Shown here piece by piece: positions 57,951 to 64,000 of a DNA stretch of 64,000 nt (positions are counted from its first letter, which is position 1; each line of letters opens with the position of its first letter). The notes beneath the pieces are model-generated. The model made no database searches, was not told the origin of the DNA, and worked only from the letters and a program-made list of their open reading frames with translations. Source of the stretch: Enterobacter cloacae. Lineage in GTDB: Bacteria; Pseudomonadota; Gammaproteobacteria; Enterobacterales; Enterobacteriaceae. The stretch covers positions 1,178,001-1,242,000 of the forward strand of contig NZ_CP056117.1 in the NCBI RefSeq assembly GCF_013375935.1, read 5' to 3'. Made by a program: the position numbers and the translations under genes.

Positions 57951-58003
57951 CAAATTAAGTAGTGAGCCGGTGCATTAATCCGGTGGTTACAGAAGTATTC
58001 GGT

Positions 58004-58080
58004 GGAGCGGTAGTTCAGTCGGTTAGAATACCTGCCTGTCACGCAGGGGGTCGCGGGTTCGAGTCCCGTCCGTTCCGCCA
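58004..58080 (+). tRNA. aspT: tRNA-Asp (GTC)
   Basis: 77 nt with encoded CCA, anticodon GTC at 58038-58040, 53 bp after 5S and part of the rrn transcript. In E. coli this distal tRNA follows rrnC. Confidence 0.98.
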
Positions 58081-58133
58081 CTTATTAAGACATTAAGCCT
58101 GCCTTATCGGCAGGCTTAATGGCAAAAAACTTT

Positions 58134-58209
58134 AGGGGCGTAGCTCAGTTGGTAGAGCACCGGTCTCCAAAACCGGGTGTCGCGAGTTCGAGTCTCTCCG
58201 CCCCTGCCA
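58134..58209 (+). tRNA. trpT: tRNA-Trp (CCA)
   Basis: 76 nt with encoded CCA, anticodon CCA at 58167-58169, last gene of the rrn transcript. A TAAGCCTGCC/GGCAGGCTTA hairpin (58094-58117) separates it from aspT. Confidence 0.98.
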
Positions 58210-58214
58210 TATAG

Positions 58215-58248
58215 AATCCTTTGCTTCGGCAAAGGATTTTTTTTTTTT
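58215..58248 (+). terminator. rrn operon terminator
   Basis: AATCCTTTGC, TTCG-type loop, GCAAAGGATT and about twelve T. A weaker hairpin GCCTGCGTTTCCGCAGGC with TTTT follows at about 58288-58309. Confidence 0.92.
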
Positions 58249-58311
58249 CCTGTAAAACAGGCGAAAACCTTCCTGAAATTTGTGCAGCCTGCGTTTCCGC
58301 AGGCTTTTGCG

Positions 58312-59133
58312 TTAATCCAGTATACTGATTTTCAAAAGATCTTTAATCTGCGACTGCTTATCGCTGTTTTGCAGCCAAATGGCATACAGCGGTCTGGAGA
58401 GCGTCGTCGAATCGGTGACAACATGGAGCTCAGGTTTATTATCTGCCCAGCGAACGGGTAGCCAGGTACACCCTTTCAGCGAGGGAAGCTGCTGGCAGGC
58501 GATCTCCGCAGAGCTTGTCGTGAGCTGCGGGATATCATCACTGGCAATTAACCCAGCCTCATGCTGCTGAAAGTCCGGGCCCCATTCCAGGCGTAAATAA
58601 TTGAGGTCTGCCTTCATCATTGAAGGCTCTGTTGCATACAGCGCCAGGCTAAACTGCCCTACAATCTGGCTGCTAAATTCGTCCATCTTGGGCGCTTCGG
58701 TAGTGATCAGAAGATCCAGCTGGCGCTCGTGGAGTTGCTTTACCAGCGACTGACGTTGCGCAATTCGGGCCTCGAACTGTAGATGGTTATGCGAGCGATA
58801 CAGTCGCGTAAGCCACTGGCTGAGCATGCATTCCCAAAGAGACGCGCTGGCTCCTATGGAGAATTCATTATGTCGGGAAGTGTGCGCAACCTCCTTTCGC
58901 GCCGCCTGCCAGGTATTCATCAAGGTTTCTGCATACGGCAGCAGTTTTTCACCGGCCGGCGTTAAGCGGATATTGTTGCGATGACGGGTGAACAGATTCA
59001 CACCCAGTTGATTTTCCAGCTGTCGAATACGAAAACTGACTGCTGACTGCGTCAGGTAAAGGGCTTCAGCGGCTCGCCCAAAGTGTCGCGTTCTGCTCAC
59101 TTCGAGGAAAGTTTTTAGCAATTCCGTATCCAC
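58312..59133 (-). CDS. hdfR: LysR-type regulator HdfR
   Basis: LysR-family regulator known in E. coli as an H-NS-dependent repressor of flhDC and regulator of std/gltBD in relatives. N-terminal helix-turn-helix [20 protein letters not shown] with [17 protein letters not shown], then a substrate-binding-like domain. I choose the GTG at 59133 ([10 protein letters not shown]), since GGAG lies six bases upstream, giving 273 residues against 279 in E. coli; another GTG at 59145 is open. The C-terminus ends in LLKISILD, slightly shorter than E. coli. It converges with the rrn operon. Confidence 0.94.
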   Translation of the reverse strand: MDTELLKTFLEVSRTRHFGRAAEALYLTQSAVSFRIRQLENQLGVNLFTRHRNNIRLTPAGEKLLPYAETLMNTWQAARKEVAHTSRHNEFSIGASASLWECMLSQWLTRLYRSHNHLQFEARIAQRQSLVKQLHERQLDLLITTEAPKMDEFSSQIVGQFSLALYATEPSMMKADLNYLRLEWGPDFQQHEAGLIASDDIPQLTTSSAEIACQQLPSLKGCTWLPVRWADNKPELHVVTDSTTLSRPLYAIWLQNSDKQSQIKDLLKISILD

Positions 59134-59251
59134 ATCTTTCTCCACAAAATTATTTGTCGTTATGATTTAAATGTTTTGTTTTACACTCTGTCAAGCGTAA
59201 CTAATACTCCGCGCCATAAATAGCTCGGCCAAAGAATTAGGAGCGTGTAGG

Positions 59252-59590
59252 ATGGCGGAAAGCTTTACGACGACTAATCGTTTTTTCGACAATAAACATT
59301 ATCCGCGCGGGTTCTCTCGTCACGGCGATTTCACTATCAAAGAAGCTCAACTTCTTGAGCGCCATGGTTATGCCTTTAACGAGCTGGATCTGGGTAAACG
59401 TGAACCAGCAACCGAAGACGAAAAACAGTTTGTCTCTGTTTGCCGTGGTGAGCGTGAGCCGCAGTCTGATGCAGAACGTGTATGGATCAAGTATATGGCT
59501 CGCATCAAGCGTCCTAAGCGTTTCCATACGCTGTCCGGCGGTAAGCCGCAGATGGAAGGTGCTGAAGACTACACCGAGTCTGACGACTAA
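59252..59590 (+). CDS. maoP: Ori macrodomain protein MaoP (YifE)
   Basis: A 112-residue DUF413 protein, nearly the same as E. coli YifE. In E. coli MaoP, with the short cis site maoS close to its gene, organises the Ori macrodomain and allows distant DNA interactions. No known DNA-binding motif stands out; the protein is rich in charged residues and ends in [11 protein letters not shown]. It diverges from hdfR across 118 bp, where maoS could lie, but I could not place the site from sequence alone. Confidence 0.94.
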   Translation: MAESFTTTNRFFDNKHYPRGFSRHGDFTIKEAQLLERHGYAFNELDLGKREPATEDEKQFVSVCRGEREPQSDAERVWIKYMARIKRPKRFHTLSGGKPQMEGAEDYTESDD

Positions 59591-59617
59591 GAAGAGAAGG
59601 GGCTACGGCCCCTTTTT

Positions 59618-61138
59618 TTATGCCAGCATTTTTTGCAGATGCAGCAGCAAGCGATCTATCGCCCGATAGCTAAGTGCCTCCTGCAAATGTCGCCTCTCAA
59701 TTCCTGTGCAACCCTCCACGTCGGCGATAGTACGCGCTACTTTTAACAAACGCTGCCATGCGCGAATGGATAGCCCAAAACGCGTCAGCGTTTCTTCCAG
59801 CCAGCCTGCATCCTCCGCGGTGAGAGAACAGAATTGTCGGATCCCGGCGTTATCCAGCCGGGCATTCAGCGTGTTCTGACGAGCATACTGCCGCGCCTGC
59901 GCCGTAATGACGCGTTCCCGCACGACTGCCGAACTTTCGCCTTTCAAACCGGTTTGCCTCAGCAGGCCGGGAGGAGGCAGAGGGATCTCCAGCGATAAAT
60001 CAAAACGGTCAAGAAAGGGCCCGGACAGCTTACTCAGGTAACGCAGCGTCTGCTCCGGCGTGCAGCGGTTATGGTTACCCTGATAATGGCCCGTTGGGCT
60101 GGGGTTCATCGCGGCCACCAGCTGAAACCGCGCTGGATAGCTTATTTTGGCTCGTGTACGAGAGAGATGGATCTCGCCAGATTCAATCGGTTCCCGCAGC
60201 GCATCCAGCACGCGGCGTTCAAACTCGGGTAATTCATCCAGAAACAGGATACCGTTGTGCGCCAGTGAGATTTCACCCGGTCCTGGAATTGACCCTCCGC
60301 CCACCATGGCGGTGAGAGACGCGCTGTGATGGGGAGAGCGAAAAGGGCGGCGGCGCCACTGATTATGCAGCGACGTTGCGCTGACCAGGCTGAAAATCGC
60401 GGCGCTTTCGAGCGCTTCGTGATTATTGAGGGGCGGCAGCAGGCCGCTTAACCTGCTCGCCAGCATCGTTTTACCCGTGCCTGGCGGACCGATAAGCAGC
60501 AGATTATGCCCACCCGCGGCGGTTATCTCTAACGCCCGCTTACCCTGATCCTGACCCATAATATCGCTGAGGTCATCGGGCGAATCTGGCACCGCCTCGT
60601 CACTCTCCTGCGGTTCGGCAAGCTCGTGTCGGCCTTCCAGCCAGGCGCAAACCTCCTGTAAATGACCCGCTACCAGACACCCCTTTTCGGCGATAAGGCT
60701 GACTTCAGAGGCATTTTCATTGGCTACAATGATTTGTCTCCCTGCGCGTATGGCTTCAAGCGCACCCGAGATAGCGCCGGGAACGCCTCTTAACGCGCCT
60801 GTAAGCGCTAATTCACCTACGAACTCGCAGGAGCTTAACGTCGGGGTGTTGAGCTGTTCAGAAGCCGCGAGAAGCGCTATAGCAATAGGTAAATCATATC
60901 GCCCGCCCTCCTTTGGTAAATCAGCAGGCGCCAGATTAATGGTGATCTTCTTCGCGGGAAAAGCATAACCGCTATTGATGATTGCACTGCGTACGCGATC
61001 CCTCGCCTCTTTGACGGTCGTTTCGGGTAAGCCGACAAGCGTCAGTCCGGGCAGTCCATTACTTAAATGGACCTCCACAGAAATAAGCGGTGCCTTCACT
61101 CCGATAGCCGCGCGTGTATAAACAACAGACAGTGACAT
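59618..61138 (-). CDS. yifB: YifB, Mg-chelatase-like/ComM AAA+ protein
   Basis: A 506-residue ATPase related to ComM, the helicase that promotes branch migration during natural transformation. The N-terminal Lon-protease-like fold (MSLSVVYTRAAIGVKAPLIS) is followed by the AAA+ core with Walker A LLLIGPPGTGKTMLASRL and Walker B GILFLDELPEFERRVLDALR, then a Mg-chelatase C-terminal domain. The ATG at 61138 is preceded by GGGAGG; an open extension to 61180 is not family-like. Its role in enterobacteria is not well defined. It diverges from ilvL. Confidence 0.94.
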   Translation of the reverse strand: MSLSVVYTRAAIGVKAPLISVEVHLSNGLPGLTLVGLPETTVKEARDRVRSAIINSGYAFPAKKITINLAPADLPKEGGRYDLPIAIALLAASEQLNTPTLSSCEFVGELALTGALRGVPGAISGALEAIRAGRQIIVANENASEVSLIAEKGCLVAGHLQEVCAWLEGRHELAEPQESDEAVPDSPDDLSDIMGQDQGKRALEITAAGGHNLLLIGPPGTGKTMLASRLSGLLPPLNNHEALESAAIFSLVSATSLHNQWRRRPFRSPHHSASLTAMVGGGSIPGPGEISLAHNGILFLDELPEFERRVLDALREPIESGEIHLSRTRAKISYPARFQLVAAMNPSPTGHYQGNHNRCTPEQTLRYLSKLSGPFLDRFDLSLEIPLPPPGLLRQTGLKGESSAVVRERVITAQARQYARQNTLNARLDNAGIRQFCSLTAEDAGWLEETLTRFGLSIRAWQRLLKVARTIADVEGCTGIERRHLQEALSYRAIDRLLLHLQKMLA

Positions 61139-61479
61139 AAGCACCTCCCTGGCGATGACTATGCCAGTAAGGTTGCGCACTGTTTAGCGTTGAATGACCG
61201 AATTACGGCGCGCGTTCCTACTTTTTCGCGACAAACTGCAATCATTGCACGATTGCGGAACTGGCCTCGCAGAAAAGAAATGACGCGCGTTTTGCCTGCG
61301 GGAACCAGGCGAAAAAATGAAAAAACTTCATTTCCATTTTTTCCCTATATAAAACAAAGGTTTTAATAGAAATAGTTTGCCTGCTACAGAAATTCGCCAT
61401 AAAAAAATCTTGTGTCATATGAAATATCTGTGGTAACTCTTTAGGTATTCCTTCGAACAAGATGCAAAAAGAACAGAAA

Positions 61480-61578
61480 ATGACAGCCCTTCTACTAGTG
61501 ATTAGCCTGGTCGTGATTAGCGTGGTGGTGATTATTATCCCACCGTGCGGGGCTGCACTTGGACGAGGAAAGGCTTAA
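61480..61578 (+). CDS. ilvL: ilvGMEDA operon leader peptide
   Basis: A 32-residue attenuation peptide whose translation senses charged Leu, Val and Ile tRNAs. From residue 4 it reads LLLVISLVVISVVVIIIPPC, dense in all three residues. E. coli has Arg at position 6; here it is Leu, encoded CTA, so three Leu codons (CTT CTA CTA) stand in a row. The 341-bp gap between yifB and ilvL (61139-61479) is AT-rich and carries the operon promoters, with TATCTGTGGTAACTCTTTAG near the expected site; I could not fix the hexamers. Confidence 0.95.
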   Translation: MTALLLVISLVVISVVVIIIPPCGAALGRGKA

Positions 61579-61601
61579 GAATCAAGCCTTAACGAACTAA
61601 G

Positions 61602-61634
61602 ACCCCCGCACCGAAAGGTCCGGGGGTTTTTTTA
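61602..61634 (+). terminator. ilv operon attenuator
   Basis: ACCCCCGCACC, GAAA loop, GGTCCGGGGGT and seven T, 24 bp after the ilvL stop. This is the attenuator that ends transcription when branched-chain aminoacyl-tRNAs are plentiful. Confidence 0.93.
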
Positions 61635-61664
61635 TGACTAAAAAACTTAAATGAGGAGCAGAGA

Positions 61665-61715
61665 ATGACCACTAGCACAAAATTCTGTTTCTCCAGATTT
61701 ATGACGGGGAACTAA
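61665..61715 (+). CDS. ilvX: IlvX small peptide
   Basis: A 16-residue [19 protein letters not shown], with AGGAGCAGAGA before the ATG. It corresponds to E. coli IlvX and ends three bases before the ilvG start. Its role is not established; translational coupling into ilvG is likely. Confidence 0.85.
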   Translation: MTTSTKFCFSRFMTGN

Positions 61716-61717
61716 CT

Positions 61718-63364
61718 ATGAATGGGGCACAATGGGTAGTACATGCGTTGCGCGCGCAGGGAGTCGAAACCGTATTCGGTTATCCGGGTGGCGCAATTAT
61801 GCCGATTTACGATGCACTGTATGACGGCGGCGTGGAGCACCTCTTGTGCCGACATGAGCAGGGCGCAGCAATGGCAGCTATCGGCTATGCCCGCGCGACC
61901 GGGAAAACCGGCGTGTGTATGGCGACCTCCGGTCCGGGTGCAACTAACCTGATTACCGGCCTGGCTGACGCACTGCTCGACTCCGTTCCCGTGGTGGCGA
62001 TCACTGGCCAGGTGGCCTCTCCATTCATCGGTACCGATGCCTTCCAGGAAGTTGACGTGCTTGGCTTATCCCTGGCCTGCACCAAACACAGCTTCCTCGT
62101 TCAGTCCCTCGAAGAGCTGCCGCGCGTGATGGCCGAAGCGTTCGAAGTTGCCAGCTCTGGCCGTCCGGGCCCGGTTCTGGTTGATATCCCGAAAGATATC
62201 CAGGTCGCGCTCGGCGATCTGGAGCCGCACTTCTCCACCGTGGAAAGCGACGATGCGTTTCCGCACGCGGAGGTTGAAGAGGCGCGTCAGATGATGGCGC
62301 AGGCGAAGCAGCCGATGCTGTACGTAGGCGGCGGTGTGGGCATGGCCCAGGCCGTCCCGGCGCTTCGCGCGTTTATCGCCACCACGCAAATTCCCGCCAC
62401 CTGCACGCTGAAAGGTCTGGGTGCGGTAGAGGCGGATTACCCGTACTACCTCGGCATGCTGGGCATGCACGGCACCAAAGCGGCTAACCTGGCGGTGCAG
62501 GAGTGCGACGTGCTTATCGCTGTCGGAGCGCGTTTTGACGACCGCGTCACCGGCAAGCTGAATACCTTCGCGCCGAATGCCAAAGTCATCCATATGGATA
62601 TCGATCCGGCGGAAATGAACAAGCTGCGTCAGGCGCACGTCGCGCTGCAGGGCGATCTCAACGCGCTGTTACCGGCGCTGGCACAGCCGCTGGAGATCGG
62701 CGCATGGCGCCAGCACACCGCAGACATGCGCGCTGAACATGCCTGGCGTTACGACCATCCCGGCGAGGCCATCTACGCGCCGCTGCTGTTGAAGCAGTTG
62801 TCCGACCGTAAACCGGCAGACAGCGTGGTGACAACGGACGTGGGCCAGCACCAGATGTGGTCAGCCCAGCACATGACCTACACCCGCCCGGAAAACTTCA
62901 TCACCTCCAGCGGCCTGGGCACGATGGGCTTCGGCCTGCCTGCTGCCGTGGGTGCACAGGTTGCCCGCCCGAACGATACCGTTATCTGTATCTCCGGTGA
63001 CGGCTCCTTCATGATGAACGTCCAGGAGCTCGGCACCGTTAAGCGCAAGCAGTTGCCGCTGAAGATCGTATTGCTCGATAACCAGCGTCTGGGGATGGTG
63101 CGTCAGTGGCAGCAGCTGTTCTTCCAGGAGCGTTACAGCGAAACGACCCTCACCGATAACCCCGATTTTCTGACTCTGGCCAGCGCCTTCGGTATCCCTG
63201 GCCAGCACATCACCCGTAAAGACCAGGTTGAAGCGGCACTCGACACCATGCTGTCAAGCGAAGGGCCTTACCTGCTTCATGTCTCAATCGACGAGCTTGA
63301 GAACGTCTGGCCGTTGGTACCGCCCGGTGCCAGTAACTCACAAATGCTGGAGAAATTATCATGA
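61718..63364 (+). CDS. ilvG: acetohydroxyacid synthase II large subunit
   Basis: Thiamine diphosphate enzyme for the first common step of isoleucine, valine and leucine synthesis; isozyme II is insensitive to valine. The 548-residue protein is complete, in contrast to E. coli K-12, where ilvG is frameshifted. Catalytic Glu in [28 protein letters not shown]-binding middle domain, and ThDP motif [19 protein letters not shown] are present. It overlaps ilvM by four bases (ATGA). Confidence 0.98.
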   Translation: MNGAQWVVHALRAQGVETVFGYPGGAIMPIYDALYDGGVEHLLCRHEQGAAMAAIGYARATGKTGVCMATSGPGATNLITGLADALLDSVPVVAITGQVASPFIGTDAFQEVDVLGLSLACTKHSFLVQSLEELPRVMAEAFEVASSGRPGPVLVDIPKDIQVALGDLEPHFSTVESDDAFPHAEVEEARQMMAQAKQPMLYVGGGVGMAQAVPALRAFIATTQIPATCTLKGLGAVEADYPYYLGMLGMHGTKAANLAVQECDVLIAVGARFDDRVTGKLNTFAPNAKVIHMDIDPAEMNKLRQAHVALQGDLNALLPALAQPLEIGAWRQHTADMRAEHAWRYDHPGEAIYAPLLLKQLSDRKPADSVVTTDVGQHQMWSAQHMTYTRPENFITSSGLGTMGFGLPAAVGAQVARPNDTVICISGDGSFMMNVQELGTVKRKQLPLKIVLLDNQRLGMVRQWQQLFFQERYSETTLTDNPDFLTLASAFGIPGQHITRKDQVEAALDTMLSSEGPYLLHVSIDELENVWPLVPPGASNSQMLEKLS

Positions 63365-63624
63365 TGCAACATCAGGTCGCCGTGCAGGCTCGCTTCAACC
63401 CGGAAACGTTAGAACGCGTTTTGCGCGTGGTCCGTCATCGCGGTTTTCAAATTTGCGCAATGAATATGGAAACGGCCACCGACGCGCAAAACATCAGTAT
63501 CGAATTAACCGTTGCCAGCCCGCGGCCGGTCGACTTACTGTTTAGTCAGTTATCAAAGTTGGTAGACGTTGCCCATGTTGCCATCTGCCAGAGCACAACC
63601 ACATCACAACAAATCCGCGCTTAA
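63361..63624 (+). CDS. ilvM: acetohydroxyacid synthase II small subunit
   Basis: An 87-residue ACT-domain regulatory subunit of AHAS II, needed for full activity of IlvG. It begins [20 protein letters not shown] and overlaps the ilvG stop in ATGATG, indicating translational coupling. Length and ending (TTTSQQIRA) are as in E. coli. Confidence 0.97.
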   Translation: MMQHQVAVQARFNPETLERVLRVVRHRGFQICAMNMETATDAQNISIELTVASPRPVDLLFSQLSKLVDVAHVAICQSTTTSQQIRA

Positions 63625-63642
63625 GCGTGACAGGACGAAAAA

Positions 63643-64000
63643 ATGACGACAAAAAAAGCTGATTACATTTGGTTCAATGGTGAGATGGTTCGCTGGGAGG
63701 ACGCGAAGGTCCACGTGATGTCCCACGCGCTGCACTACGGTACCTCCGTTTTTGAAGGCATCCGTTGCTACGATTCTCACAAAGGGCCAGTGGTGTTCCG
63801 CCATCGCGAACACATGCAGCGTCTGCATGACTCAGCCAAAATTTATCGTTTCCCGGTCTCTCAAAGCGTGGATGAGCTGATGGAAGCCTGCCGCGAGGTG
63901 ATTCGCAAGAACAACCTCACCAGCGCCTATATTCGTCCGCTGGTCTTCGTGGGCGACGTCGGCATGGGCGTAAACCCGCCAGCCGGTTACAGCACCGATG
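63643..64000 (+). CDS. ilvE: branched-chain amino acid aminotransferase, 5' part
   Basis: The first 119 codons of the PLP-dependent transaminase that makes isoleucine, valine and leucine from their 2-oxo acids. ADYIWFNGEMVRWEDAKVHV and HALHYGTSVFEGIRCYD are the fold-type IV aminotransferase N-terminus. The ATG at 63643 lies 18 bp after ilvM. The gene runs past the end of the window; the catalytic lysine is beyond it. Confidence 0.97.
   Translation, partial: MTTKKADYIWFNGEMVRWEDAKVHVMSHALHYGTSVFEGIRCYDSHKGPVVFRHREHMQRLHDSAKIYRFPVSQSVDELMEACREVIRKNNLTSAYIRPLVFVGDVGMGVNPPAGYSTD

Overview
The window is a near-complete stretch of core chromosome from a member of the Enterobacteriaceae. The 16S gene (1542 nt), the protein sequences and the gene order point to Enterobacter or a close relative: gene order from tpiA to murI follows the E. 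coli 88.5-90 min region, codon use is GC-rich, and CCCTCACCC-type palindromic repeats lie between genes. Identifications rest on recalled family sequences; no search was run.

Layout. 1-5.5 kb: an SLC13-type permease, tpiA, yiiQ, yiiR, fpr and glpX. 5.5-9.1 kb: the rest of the glpFKX operon (read leftward), zapB, and an accessory ~480-bp interval between zapB and rraA. 9.1-17.1 kb: rraA, menA, hslVU, ftsN, cytR, priA (all leftward). 17.2-24.1 kb: rpmE, metJ, metBL and metF, with a 1285-bp IS481-type insertion between metL and metF. 24.2-37 kb: katG, gldA, then fsaB-ptsA divergent from frwC-frwB-pflD-pflC-frwD, with a frameshifted yijO regulator. 37-49.5 kb: ppc, argE/argCBH, oxyS/oxyR, sthA, fabR-yijD, trmA. 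49.5-52.4 kb: cobalamin riboswitch, btuB, murI. 52.4-58.3 kb: a full rrn operon with Ile and Ala tRNAs in the spacer and Asp and Trp tRNAs after 5S. 58.3-64 kb: hdfR, maoP, yifB, and the ilvL-ilvX-ilvG-ilvM-ilvE operon, cut in ilvE by the window end.

How the genes work together. glpF, glpK and glpX take up and phosphorylate glycerol and supply fructose bisphosphatase. metB, metL and metF serve methionine synthesis under MetJ. argCBH and argE serve arginine synthesis. oxyR, oxyS and katG form the peroxide response. ptsA, frwB, frwC, frwD, pflD, pflC, fsaB and gldA together match the anaerobic 1,5-anhydromannitol route: PTS uptake, radical ring opening, aldol cleavage, then reduction of hydroxyacetone to 1,2-propanediol.

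Most notable. (1) Between zapB and rraA there is a compact two-transcript cassette that looks like a type I toxin-antitoxin locus of the tisB/istR, zorO/orzO kind: a 35-aa single-membrane-segment ORF with a long 5' leader, and a divergent ~88-nt RNA carrying 16 nt complementary to that leader. I do not recognise the peptide. (2) The rrn operon joins the left flank of E. coli rrnB (murI) to the right flank of rrnC (aspT-trpT-hdfR), a sign of rearrangement between rrn operons. (3) The insertion sequence sits in the loop of a palindromic repeat and has a 5-bp target duplication.
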